A stretch of DNA of 64,000 nucleotides from Bacteroidota bacterium (GCA_027622975.1 JAQBVN010000009.1:22701-86700); one strand, 5' to 3'; positions 51,792-61,401 are shown, counted from the first letter of the stretch. The notes: generated from the letters alone by a model not told the origin. Made by a program: numbers and translations.

Positions 51792-53321
51792 ATGAACATT
51801 TCAAACATCCTCGCCGACCTCGGCATCCACGATCACAACCCTGGCGTCATGATAGGCGCCGAGTCCTTCGGTTCTGGGTCTACCATTGACAGCCATTCGC
51901 CCGTCGATGGACAACGCATTGCCTCTTTGAGTACGGCCACCGCTGACGACTACCAACGCGTCATGACGGCCGCCACGGAAGCCTTCGTGGAGTGGCGAAC
52001 CTGGACAGCCCCCCAGCGTGGTGAGGTGGTTCGTCAATACGGCGATGCCCTTCGCGCCAAAAAAGCCAGTTTAGGCGCCCTTGTGTCCTACGAGATGGGG
52101 AAAAGCTACCAAGAGGGTCTTGGTGAGGTTCAGGAAATGATTGACATCTGCGACTTTGCCGTTGGTCAATCCCGCCAGCTCTACGGCCTGACCATGCACT
52201 CAGAACGGCCCAACCACCGGATGTACGAGCAATACCACCCCCTTGGTGTCGTGGGTATCATCAGCGCCTTCAACTTCCCCGTGGCTGTGTGGTGTTGGAA
52301 CACGGCTCTGGCGTGGATTGCAGGAGACGTCTGTGTTTGGAAACCCTCTGAGAAGGCCCCGCTTTGCTCACTGGCTTGTCAGCACATTTGGAATGACGTC
52401 GCGTCAGCCAACGACATTCCCGCTGGCGTCAGCTGCATCATCAACGGAGATTACACCGTGGGCGAAATGATGACCGCGGACAAACGCGTGCCCCTTGTTT
52501 CAGCGACAGGTTCCATTCGCATGGGTAAAATTGTTGCGCAAGCCGTGGCTGCGCGGCTTGGTCGCTCGTTGCTCGAATTGGGTGGAAACAACGCCATCAT
52601 CATCACCCCAGAGGCTGATTTGAAAATGGTGATTCCCGCCACGGTTTTTGGTGCCGTTGGCACTTGCGGCCAACGGTGCACTTCGACGCGTCGACTTATC
52701 ATTCATCGCAGCATCTACAACCAAGTCGGGGACCAACTCGTGCAGGCATACAAGCAAATTCGCATCGGAAATCCCCTTGACGAAAACAACCACGTGGGAC
52801 CCCTCATTGACCACGACGCGGTGCGCGCTTACGAGCAGGCCCTTCGCGATGTGGTTGCCCAGGGTGGGCGTGTATTGGTCGAGGGCGGAAGGCTCGAAGG
52901 GGAGGGTTACGAAAGTGGTTGCTACGTCCAACCCGCCATCGCTGAAGTCACCAACGATCTGGCCATCGTTCAGCACGAGACCTTCGCACCCATCCTGTAC
53001 CTGATGACCTACGACACACTTGACGAGGCCATTGCCATGCAAAATGGTGTGGTCCAGGGTTTGTCCTCAGCCATCATGACGACCAACATGCGTGAAGCGG
53101 AAACCTTCCTTTCGAGCGCAGGATCCGATTGTGGCATCGCCAATGTCAACATCGGAACATCGGGTGCTGAAATTGGAGGTGCTTTTGGGGGAGAAAAGGA
53201 AACGGGTGGGGGAAGAGAATCTGGTTCCGATGCCTGGAAGGCCTACATGCGTCGTCAAACCAACACCATCAACTACGGCACAACGCTTCCGTTGGCGCAG
53301 GGTATCAAATTCGATCTTTGA
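51792..53321 (+). CDS. Aldehyde dehydrogenase, ALDH7 (alpha-aminoadipic semialdehyde) type
   Basis: 509 residues of NAD-dependent ALDH. Visible: ISAFNFPVAVWCWN, LELGGNNAIII with the general base region, GAVGTCGQRCTSTRRL with the catalytic Cys, HETFAPILYLM, and the ALDH7-specific ending GGAFGGEKETGGGRESGSDAWKAYMRRQTNTINYG. The family oxidises the semialdehyde/piperideine-6-carboxylate of lysine breakdown. No other lysine-degradation gene is adjacent. Length and domains are complete. Confidence 0.93.
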   Translation: MNISNILADLGIHDHNPGVMIGAESFGSGSTIDSHSPVDGQRIASLSTATADDYQRVMTAATEAFVEWRTWTAPQRGEVVRQYGDALRAKKASLGALVSYEMGKSYQEGLGEVQEMIDICDFAVGQSRQLYGLTMHSERPNHRMYEQYHPLGVVGIISAFNFPVAVWCWNTALAWIAGDVCVWKPSEKAPLCSLACQHIWNDVASANDIPAGVSCIINGDYTVGEMMTADKRVPLVSATGSIRMGKIVAQAVAARLGRSLLELGGNNAIIITPEADLKMVIPATVFGAVGTCGQRCTSTRRLIIHRSIYNQVGDQLVQAYKQIRIGNPLDENNHVGPLIDHDAVRAYEQALRDVVAQGGRVLVEGGRLEGEGYESGCYVQPAIAEVTNDLAIVQHETFAPILYLMTYDTLDEAIAMQNGVVQGLSSAIMTTNMREAETFLSSAGSDCGIANVNIGTSGAEIGGAFGGEKETGGGRESGSDAWKAYMRRQTNTINYGTTLPLAQGIKFDL

Positions 53322-53379
53322 CAAACCCCCGTACTTTTCGCACATGATTGGCTGTGCGACTTTCTGTACCAAGGCGGCC

Positions 53380-54543
53380 ATGAGCCGCCTTGGTCGCTTC
53401 TGCATCTTGGGTCTGGGGATAAGCCTCGCTGCCTGCGCCTCGCCCACCCAAACACCTCATTCCCCACTCTATGTGGCCACCTTCGCCACAGATCCACCCA
53501 CCGAAATCCTCGTGGCACAACAAGGGAAAACTTGGGTGATTCGAAATGGGGAAGAACGCGTAACCTTGATTCCGAGAACTGCCAATTCGTTTGAGGTTCC
53601 TGTCTTTCAGGGGTCGTGGGTCGGGGAGTGGGAGGGAGGGGTTTGGACGGGGGTTTGGACCGATTCGCTCCGGCCCAACAATTACCACATTCCACTCGAG
53701 ATTCACCCACTTGCTACCCAATCAACGTCAACGCCCCGCGAAGTCGAAACCACTTTGTGGGATACTTCTGAGGGTCTCTTGGTTCTCAAATCAAGGGGAG
53801 ATTCTGTGTGGGCCACCATCACCACACCTGTGGGAGACTACCGATTCCTTTCGGGAACACTATCGCATAATAAATTGATTTTCAGTAATTTCGACGGGTC
53901 TCATCTCTTTCGATTCGAAGCAACCCTTCGTGGAGACTCCCTTGTGGATGGGTCGTTTCTTTCTGGGACTCATTATCGCACATCCTTTGAGGGTGTCAAA
54001 AACCCTTCCCGCAAGGTCTCGTGGCACAGCGCCACCCAACAGCCTGTCTCTCAAGAGCTTCGGATCCAAGGTGTGCTTCCCACAGGTGAGGTGGATGTCT
54101 GGACGCTCGAGAGGTTGAGGTCAGAGGGTAAAACGGGGTTGGTTCTTGACATCATGGGGACATGGTGTCCCAACTGCATGGACGAAACCAGGCTCCTCCA
54201 ATCTCTGGTTTCCCAGGAACCCAACGTTCAGTTTCTGAGCCTCGCTTTTGAGCGTCACACGGACTCTTTGGCCCTGCGACGCATTGAATCCTTTCAGCAC
54301 CACATGGGTTTGTCTTGGCCCATTCTGCTCGGTGGGCGCGCAAACAAAGGAGAGGCTGCTGCTGCGCTTTCCTTTCTTGACACCCTGTACTCGTTTCCCA
54401 CCACGGTGTTTTGGCCTTTGGAGGGGCAACCGGTGATTCACAAGGGATTCAACGGCCCGGCAACAGGGGAGGGGTATGAAGTTGAGGTTTCCTTTTTTCA
54501 ATCGCAACTGGCACGACTCAACGGTCGCTTGGAAAATCATTGA
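53380..54543 (+). CDS. TlpA-like thioredoxin-domain lipoprotein
   Basis: 387 residues from the ATG at 53380. Signal with lipobox (ILGLGISLAAC), a beta-rich domain of about 200 residues of the kind often fused to TlpA-type proteins in Bacteroidota, then a thioredoxin domain with redox motif LDIMGTWCPNCMDETRLL and the cis-Pro segment (SFPTTVFWPLEG). It probably acts on disulfides on the periplasmic side. An in-frame ATG at 53344 and earlier frames overlapping the dehydrogenase gene were not preferred. Its end overlaps the convergent M28 gene by 26 bases. Confidence 0.85.
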   Translation: MSRLGRFCILGLGISLAACASPTQTPHSPLYVATFATDPPTEILVAQQGKTWVIRNGEERVTLIPRTANSFEVPVFQGSWVGEWEGGVWTGVWTDSLRPNNYHIPLEIHPLATQSTSTPREVETTLWDTSEGLLVLKSRGDSVWATITTPVGDYRFLSGTLSHNKLIFSNFDGSHLFRFEATLRGDSLVDGSFLSGTHYRTSFEGVKNPSRKVSWHSATQQPVSQELRIQGVLPTGEVDVWTLERLRSEGKTGLVLDIMGTWCPNCMDETRLLQSLVSQEPNVQFLSLAFERHTDSLALRRIESFQHHMGLSWPILLGGRANKGEAAAALSFLDTLYSFPTTVFWPLEGQPVIHKGFNGPATGEGYEVEVSFFQSQLARLNGRLENH

Positions 54544-56542
54544 TCACATCCACTTCGATTCGCTTGTCTTGATTGGCAAGCCCCCAAGCGGTGTGAAACA
54601 CGAGTTTTCCGATTCCTGCCATTTTGGGAAACATGATTTTTTCCACGTCGTCACCGGGTTGATGATAGTCCTCATGAACACCTGTGAAGTAAAAAATGAC
54701 TGGAATGTCGTTCTTGGCAAAATTGTAGTGGTCACTTCGGTAGTAGTAGCGATTGGGGTCGTCGGGGTCGTTGAATGTGTAATCCAGTTCAAACCGCACA
54801 GATGTCCTGTTGGCCTCTTCACTCAAGGTGTGTAGCTCTGTGCTGAGCTTGTCACTTCCAATGAGGTACACATACTCTGGGTTGTCAGGATGGTTCTCGT
54901 CTGTTCGGCCAATCATGTCAATGTTCAGGTTGGCAACCGTATTCTCTAGAGGAAACACAGGGTTCTCCACATAATACTGGCTTCCTAACAATCCCTTTTC
55001 CTCTCCCACGACATTCATGAACAAAACACTGCGTCGTGGAGTCTTGCCTTTGTCTGACAACTTTTTGAACTGGCGTGCCAACTCCATCACAGTTACTGTT
55101 CCCGATCCATCATCATCAGCCCCGTTGTATACCTCCCCATCTGTGATGCCAACGTGGTCGTAATGTGAGGTAATGACAATCACTTCGTCTTTGAGATCAG
55201 GGTCGCTTCCTTCGAGGAAAGCCATGATGTTTTCAGCTTGATACGCGTATTTGTACTGATCAATTCCCATGCTGAACGTGTTGGTCAGCATCAAGGAGTT
55301 TTGGGATTTTCCCTTGCGCGAACGCGCAGCGTAGTCGTCGAGGGTCATTGCTTTGCTTTCAACCAACCAACCATTCACCACCGAGGATCGAACAAACAAG
55401 GTGGGAATGTTGCTTCCTTCCCCTTCTCTGCCTTGGTCCAAACTTGTGCTGCGACGGAGCATCCAGCGACGCATCCGGCTCTTACGCATGTCAAACTCTT
55501 CGTCGGGCACACATACGATGACTGCCGAGGCGCCCGCATCTGCCGCCAATTCTCGTTTCATTGACAACGAACCCGCCCATTCACTTGGGGTCCCGTCTTC
55601 TGTCAACAACGATGACCCATCCTCAGAGGTCGGTTCACCTTCTAGCAACACAACCACTCCGCCCTTCCGAAACTTTTTGTAATCGTTCCAAACCTTTCCT
55701 TCGTGTATTCCATAACCCACAAACCACATGGGGACTTCTTCCAAGGACAACATATCCAGACCGGGATACAACAGGAAATCATCCACCATCCTCATGGTGT
55801 CGCCAACCACCTTCATCCATCCATCTCTAATTTGTGTGTCCACAAGGGGTACTTGTTGAATGAAACTACCGCGGTTGCATCCTTCAAATCCCAAACTGGC
55901 GTAATAAGCCTCCAAATACATCGCTGCCTTCTTCTGTCCAGACTGTCCAGTTTCACGTCCTTCAAACCCATCGCTTGCCAATACACTGAGATGAAGTTTC
56001 ATCTGGTTGGTGTCGAGTGTGATCAAGTGAATCTCTGGATATGCCCCGACATTTTCCTTTCCGAATTTCTGACCAAAAAACGGGGAGGAAATCATCATGC
56101 AAACAGCCATCACTGCGCACGCAATCTTCGAAACTCTTCTGGCATGGCGGCCACCCTCAAAATCCGTGTTGAAAAACGCATCAACCATGGAGATGGCGGT
56201 GTCCTCTGTCACAAATCGAGCTGGAATGCATAAGATGTTGGCATCGTTATGCTCACGCGCCAATTTGGCAATTTCCACATTCCATGCGATGGCCGCTCTC
56301 ACGCCGCTATGCTTGTTTGCAGTCATCGCCACTCCGTTGGCTGAACCACAAATCAACACACCCATGCGCGCCACTTCATCGCCAACATCTTGGGCCACAG
56401 CATGAGCGTGGTCTGGGTAATCCACGCTTTCCAAAGTATCCGTGCCTCTGTTGACAAGGGTATGACCTTGTTGTTCCAAATGCGCTGCAATGCGCGCCTT
56501 CAATGCCGGACCGGCATGATCACATCCAATACTGACAATCAT
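54518..56542 (-). CDS. Ribose-5-phosphate isomerase B fused in frame to a secreted M28 peptidase
   Basis: One 674-codon frame. Residues 1-142 are a complete RpiB: SIGCDHAGPALK, catalytic Cys65 in VLICGSANGVAMTANK, His98 in REHND, and the family end FEGGRHARRVSKIAC, where a stop is normally expected. A hydrophobic stretch (IACAVMAVCMMISSPFFG, about 140-157) follows, then a zinc aminopeptidase-like M28 domain with a PA-like insert: ITSHYDHVG, GADDDGSGTVTV, VVGEEKGLLGS, NLNIDMIGR and EDYHQPGDD supply all expected metal ligands and the catalytic Glu. Either a true cytosol-membrane-periplasm fusion or two products by internal initiation. Promoter box TATTTTCG lies four bases before the start. Confidence 0.85.
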   Translation of the reverse strand: MIVSIGCDHAGPALKARIAAHLEQQGHTLVNRGTDTLESVDYPDHAHAVAQDVGDEVARMGVLICGSANGVAMTANKHSGVRAAIAWNVEIAKLAREHNDANILCIPARFVTEDTAISMVDAFFNTDFEGGRHARRVSKIACAVMAVCMMISSPFFGQKFGKENVGAYPEIHLITLDTNQMKLHLSVLASDGFEGRETGQSGQKKAAMYLEAYYASLGFEGCNRGSFIQQVPLVDTQIRDGWMKVVGDTMRMVDDFLLYPGLDMLSLEEVPMWFVGYGIHEGKVWNDYKKFRKGGVVVLLEGEPTSEDGSSLLTEDGTPSEWAGSLSMKRELAADAGASAVIVCVPDEEFDMRKSRMRRWMLRRSTSLDQGREGEGSNIPTLFVRSSVVNGWLVESKAMTLDDYAARSRKGKSQNSLMLTNTFSMGIDQYKYAYQAENIMAFLEGSDPDLKDEVIVITSHYDHVGITDGEVYNGADDDGSGTVTVMELARQFKKLSDKGKTPRRSVLFMNVVGEEKGLLGSQYYVENPVFPLENTVANLNIDMIGRTDENHPDNPEYVYLIGSDKLSTELHTLSEEANRTSVRFELDYTFNDPDDPNRYYYRSDHYNFAKNDIPVIFYFTGVHEDYHQPGDDVEKIMFPKMAGIGKLVFHTAWGLANQDKRIEVDVINDFPSDR

Positions 56543-56884
56543 ATCACGAAAATACCCACATTCGAAGGATTTGAGATGTTGGAATCCCGTGACAACTTCG
56601 TTTGTAGTTCACACTCAATTGGTGTAAGCCCGGCAAAGAGCTGCTTTTCCAAAAAACTTAGAACCTTGTTTTGAACGTGTTTTCAAAACAATCTCCTGTG
56701 TTTTTCACCAAGATCAAACGACCCTTCTTCTACACAATCTTACCAATCCACAACATGTGCAAAGCCTTCAAGTCCACTTCATCTTCAACGAATTAACTTC
56801 AAAGCATCCTCACGACCTTTGTGAAGAACCTGTGAACAACGAAAATCCAGCGTTCAATTACCACGAGTTTTCCCCGTCATCCAC
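56543..56884. other. Candidate replication origin (oriC-like intergenic region)
   Basis: 342 bases without a gene, AT-rich compared with its neighbours, between divergent genes. Six 9-mers differ by one base from TTWTNCACA: 56701-56709, 56728-56736 and 56877-56885 on +, and 56756-56764, 56820-56828 and 56831-56839 on -. A weaker one is at 56744-56752. A perfect inverted repeat, TTGTTTTGAA and TTCAAAACAA with a 6-base spacer, lies at 56666-56691. Hand counts of G and C show a skew rise across the region. No exact TTATCCACA, dnaA or parAB was found, so this is a proposal. Confidence 0.45.
56547..56554 (-). promoter_or_regulatory. Promoter -7 box (TATTTTCG) of the rpiB-M28 gene
   Basis: One change from TAnnTTTG on the minus strand, four bases before the ATG at 56542. 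Confidence 0.5.
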
Positions 56885-58432
56885 ATGCCTACTACATCAT
56901 TCAATTTTTTGATTCAAAGAATATTGATTGTGTTTTGGTGTGGACAACGTCTGATGTGTGCTCAGCCCGATCTTCCTGGATGTGAATGGACACAATTCAA
57001 TCATGCAAATGGATCTGTGGCGTCAGAGGGTTGTCTTGTGCAAGGAATTCCAACGGGTATGTGGAAGAATTTTTCTGATCAAGGATTGCTCTTGAGTGAA
57101 GGAGCAAGGGAACACAATGCACCCGTCGGCGTCTGGACATTTTACGAATTGGGTGTGGTGAAAGAAAGGACAGCTTTTGACCAGGGTTTGAAAGACGGTG
57201 TTCAAACATTGTGGGTTGATGGAATGATCACAGATTCCATCCAATGGATTCAAGGGTTGAAGCAAGGGATTGCGAAGAGTTTTCGAGACGACGGAAGCAT
57301 TCAATGGGTGATGCCGTATCTCGATGATCGAAAAGAGGGAAAGGCCGTAGAATACAACCCAGAAGGGCTTCCCATTCAGTTTCGATGGTACAAGGGGGAT
57401 CGATTGGTGGCGAGTGAATCGTTCAATCGATTGGACGACAATGGCTTAAAGTCTGGTCCATGGAAAGTCTTTCATCCATCAGGGAGGGTTGTGGAAACGG
57501 GTTTTTTTGTGGAAGGGTTGGCGCACGGAACATTCAAATATTTTGGTGCCAGGGGCAATCTCGTGGAGGTTCGTCACTACGAGCATGGCGAGTGGATTCT
57601 GGATGCAACAGAAGTTCAACCAGATGTGGAGATTCGGGAAGTTCGAAGGGAAGATGGTACACTGGCTTCAACGCAAACGTATGTAGATGGCGTGTTGCAG
57701 GGCGTGTCAAGGCAATTTGATGAAGAAGGTGTGGTGGTGGGTGGTGGATGGTTTGAGGATGGTGTGTTGAAAGGAGAGGGGATCACAACATTAGAAGGTG
57801 AACGCCACGGCCCATGGATTGAATATTGGCCCCAAGGTTCCATCAGGGTGACGGGTGCCTACGACCAAGGGGTCCCTGTGGGTGAATGGGTGTATTACAG
57901 GCCTGAAGGGCAAGTGGAGCAGCGAGGGTTGTATTGGGAGGGGTTGCTCGACCAAACATGGAAATGGTGGTACGAGGATGGTTCACTCCACCGTGAGGAG
58001 CAGTACCGTAGAGGCGAACTTCACGGCGTGTTTTTGGAACTTGATTCCATTGGGAACATCTTGGTTCAAGGTGAATACATGGACGGACTGGAGGAGGGAT
58101 TGTGGCTGAGGCATGTCCATGATTACCAAGAAGAGGGTTGGTATACGGCAGGAGTTAAACACGGTGTGTGGCAAGCTTCATCACAGGATGGTCAATTGCT
58201 GTTTGAAGGAAACTTTGATCTGGGACAACCAGAGGGTAAACACAAGACATGGTATGCCAATGGCATGGTGAAGGAAGTGGGAAATTTTGAAGGTGGATTC
58301 AAACATGGCAAGTGGGTTCTGAAAGACGAAGCGGGATTGACAGTGCACGAGTACATTTATCGTTATGGAAAGATTCGGAAGGTCAATGGCATGAGGGTAG
58401 ACAAACGCCGTGACAAAAAGTTGAAGGAATGA
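56885..58432 (+). CDS. Secreted MORN-variant (YwqK-like) repeat protein
   Basis: 515 residues with an N-terminal signal (RILIVFWCGQRLMCAQ) and about 17 repeats of a 20-25 residue unit of the type GxWxxYxxDGxLxxEGxYxxG (for example HGPWIEYWPQGSIRVTGAYDQG, VGEWVYYRPEGQVEQRGLYWEG, EGKHKTWYANGMVKEVGNFEGG). These MORN-related repeats are widespread in Bacteroidota; function is unknown. The C-terminus is basic (VDKRRDKKLKE). The stop overlaps the PAS kinase start (ATGA), linking the two. Confidence 0.8.
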   Translation: MPTTSFNFLIQRILIVFWCGQRLMCAQPDLPGCEWTQFNHANGSVASEGCLVQGIPTGMWKNFSDQGLLLSEGAREHNAPVGVWTFYELGVVKERTAFDQGLKDGVQTLWVDGMITDSIQWIQGLKQGIAKSFRDDGSIQWVMPYLDDRKEGKAVEYNPEGLPIQFRWYKGDRLVASESFNRLDDNGLKSGPWKVFHPSGRVVETGFFVEGLAHGTFKYFGARGNLVEVRHYEHGEWILDATEVQPDVEIREVRREDGTLASTQTYVDGVLQGVSRQFDEEGVVVGGGWFEDGVLKGEGITTLEGERHGPWIEYWPQGSIRVTGAYDQGVPVGEWVYYRPEGQVEQRGLYWEGLLDQTWKWWYEDGSLHREEQYRRGELHGVFLELDSIGNILVQGEYMDGLEEGLWLRHVHDYQEEGWYTAGVKHGVWQASSQDGQLLFEGNFDLGQPEGKHKTWYANGMVKEVGNFEGGFKHGKWVLKDEAGLTVHEYIYRYGKIRKVNGMRVDKRRDKKLKE

Positions 58433-61356
58433 AGGAGGAGATTCGGTCATTCTTAGAGGCCTGCCCTGAGTCAACCTTGTTGATTCAACGAGGTGTTCCC
58501 TTGGCTTGGAATTCACTAACGTGCCGCATGCTGGAGTGGTCATCCTCCAAGGCTGGGGTGGATGATGTCTGGTTGCTGGATCAAGGATTGTTCATTCTCG
58601 AAGGAGATGAAATAGGGTTGTTTGAATCCAAACTCGACCGCATTGCACAGGGCAAAGCAGCGAAAATGCGGTGCATTGTGGCGAGACAAACAGGTTCCTT
58701 TTTTGAAGGGGAGTGGAAAGCGGTGCCATGGAAAGATGAAATTGTCATTCTCCAAATCCGCGACATCAGTGAGCGTATGTTGTATGAACAGGTTATTCGA
58801 GAGAGTGAAAAGAGATTCCGCTCCTTGGCCCGTCATGCGATGGAAGGCATTGCGTTTTTGGAAGGAACGACGATTGTGGACGCCAACGACCAGTTTGCCA
58901 TTTTGTTTGGCCAAAAGGAACTGCCCATTGGAGTGGATATTCTCAGCCTGGTGCACACCAGGGATTGGCAGAGGTTGGGTGCGCGCAAATACGCGAGGTC
59001 AAGGGTGGAGCTTCAAGGCACCACGGCGCAGGGCCACACCATTCACCTAGAGGCCACGCGATCCACTGATGCAACCACCAACCAAACCGTGTTGATGGTG
59101 TATGACATTACCGAACGAAAACGCACAGAACTTGATTTGCTCCAAACCAAAGAGCGATTCAGGATGTTGGTGGAGACCAGCCCCATTGGGTTGATGTTGA
59201 CGGTGGATGGTAAAATCAAATATTCCAACCCTGGGTTGCTTGATTTGATGGGGATTCGCGTGGAGGATGACGTCTATGACCTGTTGTTTATCACCCTGTT
59301 TCACGAGGACGATCAAGGGGTGTTGGCAGAAGATATGGCGATGGTGGAACGAGGAGAGAGACCGCCTTATCGAGAGGTTCGGTTGTTGGATGGGGCTGGT
59401 GATGAAGTGGCGGCGGGGATCCGAATGACACTGTCATTTCACGACCGCTCACCCGCAGTGCAGGTGACTTTGACAGATTTGCGAACGCGGGTGGCATTGA
59501 TGAGGGAACAATTGCGAGCCACCCTCGCGGAAGAATCCAACCTGCTGTTGAAGGAGGAAATCAAAAACCACAAGGCGACCCAAAAACGGTTGGCCAAGGC
59601 TGAAAAATTCAACAGGTCCATCATCGAGTCTTCCATTGACATGATTGTGGCGTTTGATTCCAAGGGCACCCTGGTACAATTCAACCACGCCTTTGCGATT
59701 GAATTTGGGCTTGATTTGGACTGCAACCCCGCGGAATATGACATCTCATCATTCACAGCGGACCCAGACCAAATCGAATCGGTGTTCACCTCGTTGAGTG
59801 AGAATGCGAGTTATTCAGGTGAAGCAGAGGCCAAACGCCTCAATGGGGAAACATTCCCCGTCATGATCACCTTGGCTACCCTGCACCTTGAAGACGGCGA
59901 GGCAAGTGGGGCGATGGCTGTGATTCGCGACATCACAGAAGCCAAACAAGCGCAACTAGAACTGCTGGCGAGCGAGGAGAGGTACAGAACCATTTTAGAA
60001 AGTGCCAACGACGTCATTTTCACCCTGGATGACCAAGGGTTTTTCACCTACACAAACCCGTCGTTCAATGAGATCTTGGGTCACTCGGAAGTGGAATTGA
60101 GCAAGCTGACGGTGCACGACATCATTCCCAACCTTCCCAAACGGGGCAAAACATGGATGAAAGCGCTGGAAGGAGCGAGGGAGGAGCGCCGGTTCCGAGG
60201 TGTTTCTGGCAAAGAGTTGACCATGCTCGGGGGAGCCACCATTCAAACCAATGATGCGGGCAAACCCTCGGGTGTGCGTGGAATTTTCTTGGACATCACC
60301 GACATGAGGCTCCACGAGCAGCGCGCGAAAACACAGAGCGCCAAGCTAGAATCCATTTTTGACACCACAGCGAACCTGGTGATGTTCACCATGGACAGCT
60401 CGGATCACGTGAATGCGTACAACAAGAATTTCAAGTACCTGTTTGAGAATGAGTTTGGACTTGATTTGAAGACCAACAAGTCATTCATTTCCGCAGTTTC
60501 TCGTGTTGTGGACGAAGAGCCATACCAGGGCCAACTTCGCTTGTTCATGCGCGCGATGGCAGGCAAACCACAGCAGTTTGAACTTCCCCTGAGGACGGTT
60601 GCAGGGGAGAGCCGGTGGTACCAAGTCTTTCTCAACCCAGTGAGTTTGGGTGAAGGAGAGCAAGAAATCAGCTGCATTGCTTATGACATCACCGAGCGAA
60701 AGGAGATTGATCGGGCCATTCGAAGTGCGCTGAAGGAAAAGGAGGTGCTGTTGCAGGAGGTGCATCACCGCGTGAAGAACAACATGCAGGTCATCAGCAG
60801 CATGTTGAACTTGCAGAAGTCGTTCGTGAAGGATCCAGACACGTTGATGCTGTTGGAAGAGAGCACCAACCGAATTGCGACCATGAGTTTCATCCATGAA
60901 TCGTTGTATCGAACCTCCAATTTTGCGAATATCAGCTTTGCCGAGTATCTCCAGCGCCTCAGCGCAAACCTCGTGCAGAGTTATTCACGATCGGGATGTG
61001 ACGTCACCCTTCAAACGGTCTTTGACGAGGTGTTTCTGAGTTTGGACCAAGCAATCCCCTGTGGGTTGATTACCAACGAGTTGGTTTCAAACGCGCTGAA
61101 ATACGCCTTTCCTAACAGGGAATGCGGCGTCATCACGGTTCGGCTGACCCATGGCGAACAGGGTTGGGTGGAGTTGGAGATCTCTGATGACGGGGTGGGA
61201 TTGCCTGTGGGGATGGACTTTGCCAAGAACGATTCGTTGGGCGTGTATTTGGTTCAGGCCCTGACAGAACAAATTGACGGGGAGTTGGTGGTAACGAGCA
61301 CGGAGCAGGGGAAAAGGGGGTGCAGCTTTTTGGTTAGATTTACCCCCACAGAGTGA
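58429..61356 (+). CDS. Soluble multi-PAS sensor histidine kinase (HisKA_2 type)
   Basis: 975 residues without membrane helices. About five or six PAS-type modules run from the N-terminus to about 755; the junctions IRDISERMLYEQVIRESEKRFRSL, VYDITERKRTELDLLQTKERFRML, IRDITEAKQAQLELLASEERYRT, LDITDMRLHEQRAK and AYDITERKEIDRAIR mark them. The kinase core has EVHHRVKNNMQVISSMLNLQ (His779 or His780), CGLITNELVSNALKYAFPN and DDGVGLPVG. A coiled coil lies near 355-395. It is coupled to the MORN gene and followed by a LytTR regulator, its probable partner. Confidence 0.92.
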   Translation: MKEEIRSFLEACPESTLLIQRGVPLAWNSLTCRMLEWSSSKAGVDDVWLLDQGLFILEGDEIGLFESKLDRIAQGKAAKMRCIVARQTGSFFEGEWKAVPWKDEIVILQIRDISERMLYEQVIRESEKRFRSLARHAMEGIAFLEGTTIVDANDQFAILFGQKELPIGVDILSLVHTRDWQRLGARKYARSRVELQGTTAQGHTIHLEATRSTDATTNQTVLMVYDITERKRTELDLLQTKERFRMLVETSPIGLMLTVDGKIKYSNPGLLDLMGIRVEDDVYDLLFITLFHEDDQGVLAEDMAMVERGERPPYREVRLLDGAGDEVAAGIRMTLSFHDRSPAVQVTLTDLRTRVALMREQLRATLAEESNLLLKEEIKNHKATQKRLAKAEKFNRSIIESSIDMIVAFDSKGTLVQFNHAFAIEFGLDLDCNPAEYDISSFTADPDQIESVFTSLSENASYSGEAEAKRLNGETFPVMITLATLHLEDGEASGAMAVIRDITEAKQAQLELLASEERYRTILESANDVIFTLDDQGFFTYTNPSFNEILGHSEVELSKLTVHDIIPNLPKRGKTWMKALEGAREERRFRGVSGKELTMLGGATIQTNDAGKPSGVRGIFLDITDMRLHEQRAKTQSAKLESIFDTTANLVMFTMDSSDHVNAYNKNFKYLFENEFGLDLKTNKSFISAVSRVVDEEPYQGQLRLFMRAMAGKPQQFELPLRTVAGESRWYQVFLNPVSLGEGEQEISCIAYDITERKEIDRAIRSALKEKEVLLQEVHHRVKNNMQVISSMLNLQKSFVKDPDTLMLLEESTNRIATMSFIHESLYRTSNFANISFAEYLQRLSANLVQSYSRSGCDVTLQTVFDEVFLSLDQAIPCGLITNELVSNALKYAFPNRECGVITVRLTHGEQGWVELEISDDGVGLPVGMDFAKNDSLGVYLVQALTEQIDGELVVTSTEQGKRGCSFLVRFTPTE

Positions 61357-61401
61357 TGCCCAAGGAGGGATGATCTCACCACATTACGCAAGCGAAAGAG
61401 C

